This document shows, piece by piece, positions 42,673 through 53,134 of a DNA stretch of 64,000 nucleotides. A program made the translations under genes and the position numbers. Under the pieces are notes generated by a model. It had not been told where the DNA came from. It worked only from the letters and a program-made list of their open reading frames with translations, and did not search any database. This DNA is from Septoria linicola (taxonomy: Eukaryota; Ascomycota; Dothideomycetes; Mycosphaerellales; Mycosphaerellaceae), in assembly GCA_024114885.1 (NCBI GenBank), contig CP099420.1, positions 1,984,001 to 2,048,000 on the forward strand, in the 5' to 3' direction. Every line of letters starts with the position of its first letter. Position 1 is the first letter of the stretch.

Positions 42673-44586
42673 ATGGAATCCTACTTGGAGCTGCAGCGTC
42701 GAAAGATCCTAGCAAGCAGTGATGGTCGAACCCCTCCATATGGACAGCAGTCGCTCGTTGCTGTACGCGAGCCCACTCGTTGCAAGGACGCCAGCAATGA
42801 TATGTACAAAATGGTGGAGCTGGAAGACCAGGTCCTCAAATTAGCAGAAAGACTGGCGGTAATGGAGACCAAAGCAGAAAGCACAGCAGCCTGGGCTAAG
42901 GACACCGAACCACCATCACGAACGTCTTCACGGCAGACTCATCGTCGTAGCGCTTCGAGCTTGAGCTTGAACAGCGGACTAAGCACAATCGAGCCCACAA
43001 TACCGGAAGAGACACCCACACAGACACCTACCTCGCCTTGCTTTCCATTCCATACTGGTAGCAACAATGATGCATGCGGAGAACAGGACTTGACGCCAAA
43101 ACGGCTGTGGGCTATGTGGCAGCATTACAGGTCGAACGTGGACCCATTGCTCAAGATCTTCCATATACCCGCTGTGCAGCATCTATTCTTGGCTACCGAC
43201 GAAGAAGCGAAGAACTTGAAGCCAGATGCGGAAAGTATAAAGTTTGCCATTTGCTTCGCTGCCGCGGCCTCTCTACAAACTTCGCCTGAGGATGCGACCG
43301 CATGTCCGACCAGCTCATTACTGAGCACATATGCAGCGAAACTAGAAGCCTCGCTTGCAAAATCGCGCTTTATGAGCGAGCCGACAGTAGCAGCAGTTCA
43401 GGCACTCGCCTTGTATCTGATTACGGGACAGCGTTTCCTGGATGCTAGCTACGTGTGGTCACTCCTTGCAATACTCGTGCGAGTGGCCACCAAGCTCAAA
43501 CTTAATCACGACCCTGAGACTCAAGGGCTTTCTTTTCTGGATTGCGAGTACAGGCGCCGTCTGTGGTGGCATATCTGCACGCTCGATGCTCGTGTCGCCG
43601 AGCTTAATCATAGCGATCCACTGATCTATGAACGCAAATGCACTGCTAGATTCCCGGTATCTATCCAGGACAGCGATTTCGACTCCATCCAAGATATTGA
43701 CGCGAAGCGTAATTGTACTAAGCACAACCCCGACATGTTCTGTAGTCTTTTGCGCTTCGAGATCACATACTACATGCGAACAGTTCTATTCTCGGAAGAC
43801 TTCATGGAGGAGAACGGATGGCCAATATTGCCCATCGATGGAAAACTGTCCGTGATCGAATACCTCGAGAAGACTCTAGAGGAAAAGTACTATCGAGCTT
43901 GCAACTGTACCACGTCAACCTGCCGGCTGGCAATTGCATCGAGCAAGATCACTGTGGCTCGCTTTAAGCTCTCCGCCCTTCTTGGAGAACACGGAGTTTC
44001 GGAACTGAGCAAAGACGAGATGGACGAGGTAATGGCGGCGTCTGCGATTGTTCTGGAGAACTTGCGCGACGTGAGAGAAGATCCTAGCCTTTCTCGATGG
44101 GCGTGGCTTAGCACACCGCAAGCAGAATGGGACGCAGCGGCACTATGCCTGTCTGCTTTGGTACTTGTACGAACGAAGACGAAGCCAGTAACGCGCGCAT
44201 GGAATGCACTGACATCGTTCTTCATCGCTTGGAAAGAGAGTTCATATGATCCCGCACTATACAAGAAATGGATTCGACTGGAAGGTCTGAAAACGAAAGC
44301 CGAGGCCATACAACGGCAGAGCAACGGCGATTCCAGTGCTGGTAGTCAAGTGAGCAATTACACGGCTTATAGCCCCGGTGCATCATTGAGTGCGACAACA
44401 AAGCCATCCGCATCACAACGATCTGCATCGCCGGATGGCGGCACAGCGAGTCAAGTTGGCAGCGTATCGAGCAAGAGCTCTGGATCTGTTCGAAGCGCAT
44501 TTAGTGAGCAAGATTGGCCATTCCCAAAGCAAGCATTGCAAGAGCACGCCAGTTTCGATCTCAAGTTATTTGCGCTCATGGTCTAG
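42673..44586 (+). CDS. Fungal_trans-domain protein lacking a DNA-binding domain
   Basis: Single exon, 637 residues, ATG at 42673. The middle-homology domain of Zn2Cys6 regulators is present from about 140 to 470, with the hallmark YRRRLWWHICTLDARVAELN near 291-310. Before it lies a short coiled coil (MVELEDQVLKLAERLAVMET, about 47-66), which normally follows the zinc cluster. There is no zinc cluster: the first 45 residues hold one cysteine only, and no candidate exon is visible upstream. The tail is Ser-rich (about 550-610). Known proteins of this shape can act as partners or inhibitors of full-length factors, or bind DNA by other means. The coiled coil suggests it dimerises. Confidence 0.85.
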   Translation: MESYLELQRRKILASSDGRTPPYGQQSLVAVREPTRCKDASNDMYKMVELEDQVLKLAERLAVMETKAESTAAWAKDTEPPSRTSSRQTHRRSASSLSLNSGLSTIEPTIPEETPTQTPTSPCFPFHTGSNNDACGEQDLTPKRLWAMWQHYRSNVDPLLKIFHIPAVQHLFLATDEEAKNLKPDAESIKFAICFAAAASLQTSPEDATACPTSSLLSTYAAKLEASLAKSRFMSEPTVAAVQALALYLITGQRFLDASYVWSLLAILVRVATKLKLNHDPETQGLSFLDCEYRRRLWWHICTLDARVAELNHSDPLIYERKCTARFPVSIQDSDFDSIQDIDAKRNCTKHNPDMFCSLLRFEITYYMRTVLFSEDFMEENGWPILPIDGKLSVIEYLEKTLEEKYYRACNCTTSTCRLAIASSKITVARFKLSALLGEHGVSELSKDEMDEVMAASAIVLENLRDVREDPSLSRWAWLSTPQAEWDAAALCLSALVLVRTKTKPVTRAWNALTSFFIAWKESSYDPALYKKWIRLEGLKTKAEAIQRQSNGDSSAGSQVSNYTAYSPGASLSATTKPSASQRSASPDGGTASQVGSVSSKSSGSVRSAFSEQDWPFPKQALQEHASFDLKLFALMV

Positions 44587-44893
44587 AGACACGTCGATCT
44601 CTTGCGAAATTTCGAAAATACCTGCAATATCTCTTGCAGAAGCACAAACAGGTACACGAGGAACAGATTGTCAAGACACGGACGAATGTAAAAAATACAG
44701 ACTAGAGGCTTGATGGCGGCATTTCTTATTGTCAAAATGTTTATTGTGTAATTCTAGTTGCAGGTTGATCAAAATATCCCACCAAATGCGGTCTTGTTCA
44801 CTTGTCGCGAAGCTAAGGAAGCTTCTCGCCTAGATACTTATTTCCAAGTCCTTCTCTCCACCCTGGTCAAGCCTCTATCACAGCCTCTAATCA

Positions 44894-45085
44894 ATGGACT
44901 CACCAACACCGCACGCGAAGACGGCAAATGTCACAAGCCGATTGAAATGCGTGGCCTGCGACGCGCTGGCGCCACGTCCAGCACCAATCTGCATAAATTG
45001 CAGTGAGGGCGTTGACATCGAAAGCGAGCCACGACCCACCCACTATAGTGCAAGAGCTGCTGCTGCTGCTGCAATGTGGTCGTAG
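44894..45085 (+). CDS. Possible 63-residue zinc-ribbon-like protein
   Basis: ATG-started frame of 63 codons with Cys-x2-Cys, ten residues, Cys-x2-Cys (CVAC...CINC, residues 19-35), the spacing of a treble-clef or zinc-ribbon knuckle. The flanks are polar and Pro-rich (it starts MDSPTPHAKT), and the end has a run of six to seven alanines encoded by a GCT/GCA microsatellite, then MWS. No family is recognised. Small fungal proteins with two CxxC knuckles exist, mostly unstudied. It could also be a first exon. Moderate to low confidence. Confidence 0.4.
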   Translation: MDSPTPHAKTANVTSRLKCVACDALAPRPAPICINCSEGVDIESEPRPTHYSARAAAAAAMWS

Positions 45086-45426
45086 TGGTCTGACCGAGTG
45101 GTGACTCTGAAACCACTCACAGCATTTCTTGTACAAGGAGTAGATGCAAAGCTCGCTGAAGCATTGACTAGTGCTTCCTACGTCTTGCGCAGCATGCTCG
45201 TCCGGCTGCTGTATACTGACTGCACGGAAATAGAAGCCCAAGGCGAAGTGTGTACGTGGAGACTAACATACGCCACGATTCGCAGATCACATCGCCTAGG
45301 AAGTACCTTAGAGCTCTTAGACACTTGGCAGTTGTAGAGGATGCAATCGCCTTCCCAACTCGATAGGAGCTGATACTCGATTGAGGCTTTGTTGACGTGT
45401 TCGGCGAAATTGATGCTGAATCAGCA

Positions 45427-45870
45427 TTATTCTCTTTCGTGAAACGAAAGTTGTGCAGCGAGTGTCGCTTCTGGAGAATCACTTTGCGGAGACTGTGATA
45501 TTTGTGTCAATGCATATGTGTTCAGCTTTTGGACGTTGGTGGCGTATAGAAAGTCCGCCTGTATCAGAAGCAAGTCATGATTGATACGGGACGCAGAGCT
45601 GGTCTCCATGGGCGTGTTCCACTTGCGGAGGGAGGTCTGGAAATCTGAGGCCAAGAACATGCCCTCCTCGACAACTCGACGAGAAACTCTTCATTATGGG
45701 CTTCACCCCCAGTTGTATTGTCAGGCCCAGATGACCCATCAGCTGCAAAGCGAAGGATGGAGGAGGCGATACGCGTCACATTGGCGCCTACTACTTCACG
45801 ATGATACAATATACGAATGCGTATCGTCTTCGGTCAAAGACAGCGCAGATGTTGCCAATATTTCGCACGT
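45427..45870 (-). pseudogene. Frame-broken coding-like patch
   Basis: Three adjacent minus-strand pieces read like one protein but in different frames: ALSLTEDDTHSYIV near 45867-45826, then ANVTRIASSILRFAADGSSG near 45780-45720, then a clean 77-codon piece (from FLASDFQTSLRKWNTPMETS to HERE, stop at 45427). The junctions have no convincing donor/acceptor pairs and the first two pieces lack a start. The last piece resembles the helical C-terminal parts of fungal regulators. I take it as a decayed gene, or exons of a gene I could not join. Confidence 0.3.
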
Positions 45871-46407
45871 GCGATCTGTGACAACGTCAGTCTTACAACG
45901 TTACGCGGGGTTAAGCGTCACGTATAGAACACTTCTACGCTGCGTATAAAAAAAATCTCCTCCGATGTTCTCGAGATGGTTGACATACCAAGCTGTGACA
46001 GAAGGATGAATGCATTTGACTTGCTTACGTGGTTACGTGGACAACCAGGAAGACAACGCCAGCCCACATTTCGCCTCGCTCGCTCGCACCCGCACCTCAT
46101 TCTCTGGCGCCCTATGCGGGCTTAGTAGTAAGATCAGCTGAACTCAACAAGTAGCCTCGCCACGACGTTAGAGCTTGTCTGGAGGATGAAGAGATCGATC
46201 TGCTCCTGCTGTGCCGTAAATTGTGGCTCAATAGTTGGCCGCACCTCCGGTCTGGTGGCTTTATGCTTTTCTGGCTACATGTAGCCGCAGGCCAGTCAGT
46301 CTCCAATGCTGCTTGTTTGAGCGGGAGACCTTCCTATAAGAAGCCAGTACCTACTTCTCCCTCCAAAATGCTGCTGTCAGTGACTGGATTCTCGATTTCC
46401 TTCAGTC

Positions 46408-47206
46408 ATGGGTACAAATTCACAAAATTTTGAGCAGGTGGGAATGTCTACGGTTGCGTTCGCTTCTTTCCTACTAACGAACAACATAGAAGATGGCAGA
46501 TTTAACACGAGTACGTGATAATCAGCGCAGGAGCAGGGCAAAACGCAAAGAATACGTGCAGAAACTCGAACATAGAATTGAGCGCTCTGAGCAGCAGCGC
46601 ATTCATGCCACAGCGGAGATCGAAGTCGCAGCAGAGAAGATGAGAGCCGAGAATCAACACCTGAGACAAATACTACATGCCCATGGAGTCGTGCCACAAT
46701 CGTCATCACAAGCTGTCAGATCACACGCTCTTAATAAGCGCTTGGGAGTGACGACAGCTGCAACAGCGGAACTTGCAGCTGTGGTCCCGGATGCTCGGCG
46801 CTGGGACGCCTGCAGTCCATGTTTCTCTGAAAGCGATGGAGAACGCACGACCTGTTCAAACCCAGCTTCGAACCACGCATTCTCACCGGTAAATTTCTAT
46901 CTTCCACTGCCATCTCTTTCGACGCCAATGGATCCTATATTTCCAAGTCATGCCCCTGATCTCGGTACAAACACGAATCTCCTAGATCCCATACATGGAG
47001 CCTATATGTTGTGCGAGTCTACATACGCCGACCCGGGGGCCTCGTCCTCGTGGGAGACCCCATTGAGTTCTGCCTGGCAAGGTACTGCTCGGCAATGCTC
47101 GCACAATATGCGAAACAGCCACATGTTCACGCACATACCCGACCACGGACGATACAGTCATGGATCTACAGTGGGAATGAGTAGTAGCTGCAGTTTCGGT
47201 CACTGA
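46408..47206 (+). CDS. bZIP transcription factor
   Basis: Two exons: 46408-46437 (10 codons) and 46490-47206, with a 52-bp intron (GTGGGA donor, CTACTAACG branch, ACATAG acceptor); 248 residues. The basic region RVRDNQRRSRAKRKEYVQKLE at about 17-37 has the bZIP N-x7-R pattern (Asn21 and Arg29); the zipper runs to about 73. The rest is low-complexity, with aromatic and Ser/Pro-rich segments fit for activation. The type resembles small fungal bZIPs of the 'NQRRSRARRKEY' group, several of which sit in metabolite clusters; no such cluster is visible here. Confidence 0.88.
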
Positions 47207-48419
47207 CAATGGTGCAAGCGCCACTGTCCCGGCGTGGAGCAAGATTATAGGGCGCCTCACGTTCTGTCAAAGGTCTGGCACAAGCGTGAGGAGGGCGAGG
47301 CTCCCAACTTGGTTACGAAGCAAGAGGACGGGGTCTTTATGGTGCTTCGCAGCCTCCTGGGATGTAGAACGTGGGCACAAATACTGCGACCAATGACTAC
47401 TTATGAAATGACCATTGAGGAGCACACAGCATTACCGCTATTTCTATTGCATACTAAATCCGGACAACCGAAGCTGTCGTCGTGCTATGCTAACATAGGC
47501 TTCACTGATGACTGCTACTTTGAGCACAATACTATAGGTCAATTCAACGACAAAGCTGCATATTGAGGGATGTCTGTTGCTCAGCGCATCCAGCTTTTGG
47601 GCACAGCCTGGTCACTCGGATTTTAGCAGCCATTAGCCATCACAACGAGATTGAAAGGCCATGGGCGCGCAAGCTGTGCAGTAGACTCTTGACTAAAGTG
47701 TGTTCCTACGGAGCTGATCCAATAAGGTACCATCGTAACACGGCACTGACGCAAGGTACCATCATAACACGGCACTGACGCCGCTGAGCAGCTGCCTTCC
47801 GCGGTGACAGACTACTCCCTTGCGTGTGCCGGAGCTCAGGTCCATTCTTGGTGGCGGAAAGTGTTGCTGAAGCCTAGTGATATGGTGGATGGTAAGATTT
47901 GCGTTTCGATCATCGCACTAGATGACCACCTTATAGCAACGACAACGACCGCAGGCAGTACCTTGGTAGCCTACATGCGAGGGTCGTCACCGTTCCAGAA
48001 CCAACCAAGGTTTCGTGGCAAATTGGCAAGATGAGCTTGCCAACCTTTATTGCAGTGCCGCGGAGTCCTAGTTAGTGGGGAGAATGTCACCACAGTCACA
48101 TCCGGACCGCTAGCACGATCAGGATGTCACGACTGCAGATCTTGGCAAGACAGACTTCGATGGTCCACATACCAGACAACGTCTGCCACAGGACTCCGGA
48201 GCGACATCCATCAACATTGACAACGCAATGACAACTCGTCGTCATCCGATGTCATCGCCTATAGTGCAGAGAACCCGTTGCTGAGCATTTGTAATGGAGT
48301 TCTGCTCGATATAAGAGTCAGCAGCTCTTCTATCAAAGGTTCGCAAGCACATCACTTTGAACCTCGCAAGTCTTCATTGTACTTCATTCACCCGGTTCCC
48401 GAATCTACAACCAGTCAAC
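47207..48419. other. Intergenic region, 1.2 kb, with a tandem duplication
   Basis: Frames up to 110 codons on the + strand start at GTG and have no motifs. A 29-bp tandem duplication lies at 47724-47781. The last 200 bp are the promoter and leader of the GPI-protein gene. Confidence 0.45.
47724..47781. repeat. 29-bp tandem duplication
   Basis: Two adjacent 29-bp copies (47724-47752 and 47753-47781) begin AAGGTACCAT and end GGCACTGACGC and differ at one base (CGTAAC versus CATAAC). The difference is a C-to-T type change read on one strand (G to A on the other). Confidence 0.9.
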
Positions 48420-48974
48420 ATGCTTTTCAAGAACCTATCCCTGCTTGGGCTTGCTGCTCTTGCCGTGGCTCAGAACGACAATGACAACGACAACGACAAC
48501 ACTCCTCAGTGCCTCGAGGATGGTGACACAGATGGCTGCTCTACAGCCGTGGCCACCTCAACCGAACTCAACGGAATCGTGGTTACAAGCCTTGCAACAA
48601 CTACCGATGTTGGTGAAAGCACCACTCTCGTCCCAGTCCTTACTCAATCTGTCGACACCACGACCGATGTAGGAGTGTCCACCAGCCGCAACACTCTGAC
48701 AGAAACCACGGATATCGGTACTACCCCAACGAACACTCAATACGCTACCACAACCGATGTCAACCTCCAGAGCGGCTATGCCTACACTACCGACTCTTCG
48801 GGCCAGACTATCGCCACATACACTGGCACTGATCGCAATGCGGCCTCGACCGTTCCAGTGGCTGGCAATGATAATGACAATATGTCGAGCTCCACGACCG
48901 ACTCTGGTGTGATGGCCACCGCTGTTCCGTATCTGGGGGCGGCTGCCATGGCTGGATTGGCATATGTCCTTTAA
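48420..48974 (+). CDS. Small GPI-anchored cell-wall protein
   Basis: Single exon, 184 residues. It has a signal peptide (MLFKNLSLLGLAALAVA), an Asp-Asn repeat tract right after it (NDNDNDNDN), a Ser/Thr-rich body and a C-terminus with small residues then a hydrophobic end (LGAAAMAGLAYVL), as needed for a GPI anchor. A short motif, TTDVG or TTDIG, recurs four to five times in the body. The two cysteines (Cys31 and Cys40) could form a disulfide. This is a typical structural or shielding wall protein with no catalytic motif. It is convergent with a much larger cell-surface gene. Confidence 0.85.
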   Translation: MLFKNLSLLGLAALAVAQNDNDNDNDNTPQCLEDGDTDGCSTAVATSTELNGIVVTSLATTTDVGESTTLVPVLTQSVDTTTDVGVSTSRNTLTETTDIGTTPTNTQYATTTDVNLQSGYAYTTDSSGQTIATYTGTDRNAASTVPVAGNDNDNMSSSTTDSGVMATAVPYLGAAAMAGLAYVL

Positions 48975-49579
48975 ACAGCTTGTTCGCGATGGATGAGTTG
49001 CCGGAACCTTGAGAGGAGGAAGAATGGCCTAGTAATGGAAACGAACGTGAAGGGATGATGTGGGCTGTGTAGATAAACGAAAGTTAGAACTGCTGTTTCT
49101 TACTGCCTTTCTTATTCTTCCAAAACACGTTTCCGCGCGATTACTGAGTGCTTGTGATATCCTTACTTATGGCCGTGCTTATCGTTCTGCAATCAAGTCG
49201 CCCAAAGGCTTCAATTCCAGACCATTCGTCCGAGTAGAGTCACATAGCATGGTGTTCGCATACATACACGGGGCTGATCAATGAACTTGCTGCGTCGGGC
49301 GTGGCCCGCAAAACCCAATGGCAACTCTCCTGATGAGTCGCTAGCTGGCCGGTGAGCGGGGGCAATTTGAGCACGAGCATGTCACTCAACGTCATATTCT
49401 ATCCTGGCGCCAGCAAGCAGCTGCAATGAATTGTGCTCTTGCCTTGTAGTAGGTCGATACATGCGGAATGTTAACCTCTGGACATCACTGCTCCAGCTGG
49501 CTCACATCAAGCGGATGTCAAGGAAAACCTTGAGATGTACTTGGAAGGTAAGATGGGGAGTATGACATGGGTAGTGTGG
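48975..49579. other. Intergenic, convergent 3' ends of two cell-surface genes
   Basis: 605 bp. One + strand frame of 74 codons at 49060-49284 has no features. No gene is supported. Confidence 0.5.
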
Positions 49580-52383
49580 CTATGTCAAGATGACTGCCAG
49601 TGCGACTCCAAGTGCCAACGTGCTTAGTCGCCATCCTGGACCCAATGTCGTAGTGCCTCCAGTGCTCAAGGGGCTTGACGCGCTCTCTGTTTGTGATGCA
49701 GATGCGGTGTTTCGCGAGGAAGACGGAGACTTGGTCTTGGAGGAGCTAACTGCAGTCGATAGCCGGATATCGTCAATGGCCCTGGTCATCGTTTTGCCAG
49801 AAGCGACGACGATCACCTCTGTCCCGCTCGCAGAATATGTCGTTCCAGACACTGTGATAGCGTTGCCGCCAGGCACGAGTGTTTGTGAATCAATCACGAT
49901 ATTCGAAACAACGCTTTGCGTGGCCACAACGCCATTTGGCAGAGTCATCGGTGAATCAGGCTCTGCGGCTGGCAACCGTGAAGAGCGGCCGTTGATATAG
50001 ATCTCGTCTCCAGTCGTAGGCAGAGAGTAAGTCATACCAGAAATGACAGCTTCGTGGCCGGGCAGAAGCGTTGCTCCGGGAAGTATCAGCTCTGTCAGGC
50101 TTGCCGAAAATCCGCTACTGGATGGTAGAGTCGACGTTGCGCCGTTGGCGATGACGGAGCGTCCGTCTTCAGCGAGCGAATACGTCGTCCCGGCAAGAAT
50201 GAGCCCATTGGCACCAGGACTCAAAGTTTTGTCTCCAGGAAGCAGATAGGCTCCGCCCACGAGAGGCGTGGCAAGCGCATTGCCGATGCTAATTGCTACA
50301 CCGGCGGGAACTGCAATCGCTGAGCTGTGCCCATTAATTACAACTGCGGATGCATCGCTTGCCACACTTAGAGTCGTGCCGGCTAGCGTGATTGCTTGGC
50401 CTCCGGGCGTGAGTGTGCGCGAGGCAATGACGAACTCCGTTGCTGCATTAGTTGTAATCGTGTCGTCTCCAAACGTGAACTTGGGAGCTGGTCTGTTGTT
50501 TGGCGCAAGAGTTGCTACTATAGGCGACGTGTGTCCGTTCACAACCACTGCCGTTCCGCCTGCTGGTAGCTCGAGAGTATTGTCGCCGATGGTGATGGCG
50601 GATTCACCAGGTGCAAGTGTCTGACCTCCCAAGATGAATTCCGTCTTGTCATCGCCAGAGATCACAGTCCCATCAAGTGTGACGACCGGTTTTGGAGCAG
50701 AAGTGTAACGTGGGACATCGTCTGTCTGTACAGCTGGAGTCGTTCCTGGCTGTGGCACGAGCCCGATGACGCTGGCGATGACATCGCCAATTTTCTGTGT
50801 CGTATGATGTGAAGCTGTTTCGGGAGTATCGAGTGCAGTGTCTGGCTTTGCAATTTGCGGCATTTTTGGTGGGACACTGACGTGAGGCTTAGGCTCAGGA
50901 GTCGCCAGCTCATCTTGACTATGGCCAGTGACAGGGGAAAAGGCAATGGGCGGCGTCAAGTGGGAAGGCACATCAAGGGTCGTGCCTGGCTTTGTTACTT
51001 CGAGCGTTCGACTAATCTCAGGCCCTGGCGTCTCGAGCTCGTCTGCGGTTGTCTCAATTACAGGAATCTCCGTGAAGAATTGAGGCGGTCTATCTTTGGT
51101 AGTCGTGACAACAGGCTCGGGCTTTGGCGATCCCGCCGGTGGACGCAGCGCTCCATTCATTGTCATCGTCACATGGCTGGTGTCTGTCAACTGATTGACT
51201 GGAACATGTACTGTGGGCTCACCATCGCCAGCAAAGTTTGTGCAAGAAGCGATTTCCGGGTACTCGCTCCTGATTTCTGGGATGCCAGCCAGAAATTCGG
51301 GAAAGTCATCTGGCAATCGGAACATGTATGCGTCTACAGAACCTGGGGCAGGTCCCATGATGACACCGTTGGCCCAATCGGTGAAGTTGAAGTCGCTGTA
51401 GTCGCCGTCGGGAAATGGTTTCGCAATTGTATAATTCAAGTAAAGATTTCCAGATCTGCCAGGATTTATTGGTGAAGCACCATCGAAACCTGTGACTGTC
51501 GCGATCGGATATACGCTGGAAACTTGTGTTGCAGCGCCGTTGATAGTAGTCATCATATACGACGTGTAGTTCGTGGTAGTCTTGGTTCCCATACATGTCT
51601 CACTCGTAAAGAGATCAATCGCCGGGAAAAGGTAATATGGTGTCGGAGCTTCAATGATCAGCCTTTGACTAGGAAATGTCGTCGCCGTGGTAGAGTCGAT
51701 TGACGTCTTGCCATATAAGACTGCATTGGCCGGCAAAAGTGAGTTGGGGACGCCGGACAGCACATTCGACGTATTGTAATAGGCTGTCGAAAGTGCAGAG
51801 TATGTTCGCGTAGTCGAAATGGTTGATGTGCAAGGGGCCGTGCCAGATGAATACGGCGCCCATCCACCACAGACCCAGTCAGTCTTGGTTGCAGTTGCAC
51901 TGACTGGCTGCAGCGTGTAGTCTAGTGACTGCACTTGATGGGCGCCGAAGATCTCTGTGGCATTGATGACAGTCTTGGTCGTAACATTTCCAGGCACGAT
52001 TGTGTTGTTGTACTGCAACCAAGTCGTGATGACGGTCGCTACGGTGACATCGACACTTGAGGTCCACCATGTGTTGATGCCCACAGCACGAGGGTAGATG
52101 TAGCAGCATCCATTTGTCTCGTTCTTGGGTGTATATGTCGTTGTCGTGCTGATGCTCGAGGTTGCGTGCGTGGCACTCGTGGTAGATGCAGGGCCGGCGG
52201 CTGCGATGCTGGCTGGACTGTTTGTGCTCATAGAAGAAGTAATTGTGCTGGTGCCATTGCGAGGACCTATCATGATATTAGCGCTTTTCAAGATACGGCC
52301 AGGTCTTTTGTTTCACCTTGTCTGTTGTAGATTCGTGCCTCACAGAGGACTGTAAACGCTAGTGCAAGTAGTGGGGACTTCAT
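49580..52383 (-). CDS. Large repeat-containing cell-surface protein, GPI-type
   Basis: Two exons: 52383-52317 and 52266-49580, with a 50-bp intron (GTGAAA donor, GCTAATA branch, GATAG acceptor); 917 residues. The short first exon supplies the signal peptide MKSPLLALAFTVLC. The N-terminal half is Thr/Ser-rich with many N-glycosylation sites; the middle (about 395-530) is Pro/Thr-rich. Five repeats then start at about 572, 640, 703, 755 and 818, each opening with TL-x-PG and followed by an AITxxGTTxS-like strand and an xVxxNG strand, as in fungal surface proteins of unknown role. The C-terminus is Ser-rich and ends in a hydrophobic GPI-type tail. Adhesion is the likely role, by inference. The 206-codon frame opposite is a shadow. 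Confidence 0.87.
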
Positions 52384-53134
52384 CGCAAAATGTTTCTGTC
52401 GTTAGTGCGAGGAGAAATCAATGAAGCTCATCTATCCAGTCGGATTGCAACGTGATGGCGAAGCATACAGAATGACTTCGGAGAATAGCAGAGTGAATCA
52501 GATCATGGGAGCAAGAAGAGAAATCGCCCTGGTTGTTCCGTCTTACCTGGTTGCAAGAATACTCTGCTTGCAAAGCCCTTCCTTTGGTAGAATGCGAGCA
52601 GGGCTTACACCTGCTCTCTAATGTAAAGTGGCATGGTGCGACGTGCGGCTGAGCAGTATGTAACCAATGGCCTTGATGGCTTGCAAGCTGAACGTGGACC
52701 TGCAGGATCCTTCAGAGGTCCGCTCCGAAGGATGGAGGAGCGAAGGAGCGTCAGGAATAGCTCGGCCAATCCGTAGCATGCTGGCAAGCCGAGAGCGCGT
52801 AGCAATGTTGTCCTTGTTCCGCGCTGGTGGCATGGCGTCTGTCAGAAGCTCGAGACTCATGAGAGTGATGTTTTGAGTGAGGTCGACAAGTTGGGCATCT
52901 GTTCTGGCCTCATCCACGTCTCGGGCACATCGCTAGCAAAGTGCCTAACTAACAGTCGGCCGACCGTCGGCTTGTCGCCTATTTATTGGCTGGGAGCACT
53001 ATGAGATTGCGTGATGGCAAGGTATTCAAAGTGTATATTGACTACATCCCTGAGCTCCTCCAACGCCTCGCTGCAAGTCTCTATCAGATAAGATATCTAT
53101 AACGGGCCTCGCAAGGCAAACAGTAATTCCGCAA
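52384..53134. other. Intergenic region, 750 bp, with a possible gene fragment
   Basis: The minus-strand frame at 52618-52917 (99 codons, no ATG at its head) has a coding-like composition (for example DLTQNITLMSLELLTDAMPP) but no upstream exon that I can join. It may be a relic or a last exon. Nothing else seen. Confidence 0.3.

Larger units (their letters stand above)
44587..46407. other. Intergenic region, 1.8 kb, with one small gene and one broken patch
   Basis: Apart from the small zinc-ribbon frame (44894-45085) and the frame-broken patch (45427-45870) described separately, I see no gene. A (CTG)5 microsatellite lies at 45057-45072 and an A8 run near 45948. Confidence 0.45.

Noticed and set aside
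50855..51475. Plus-strand frame of 206 codons
   Set aside because: Shadow of the repeat-containing surface protein.
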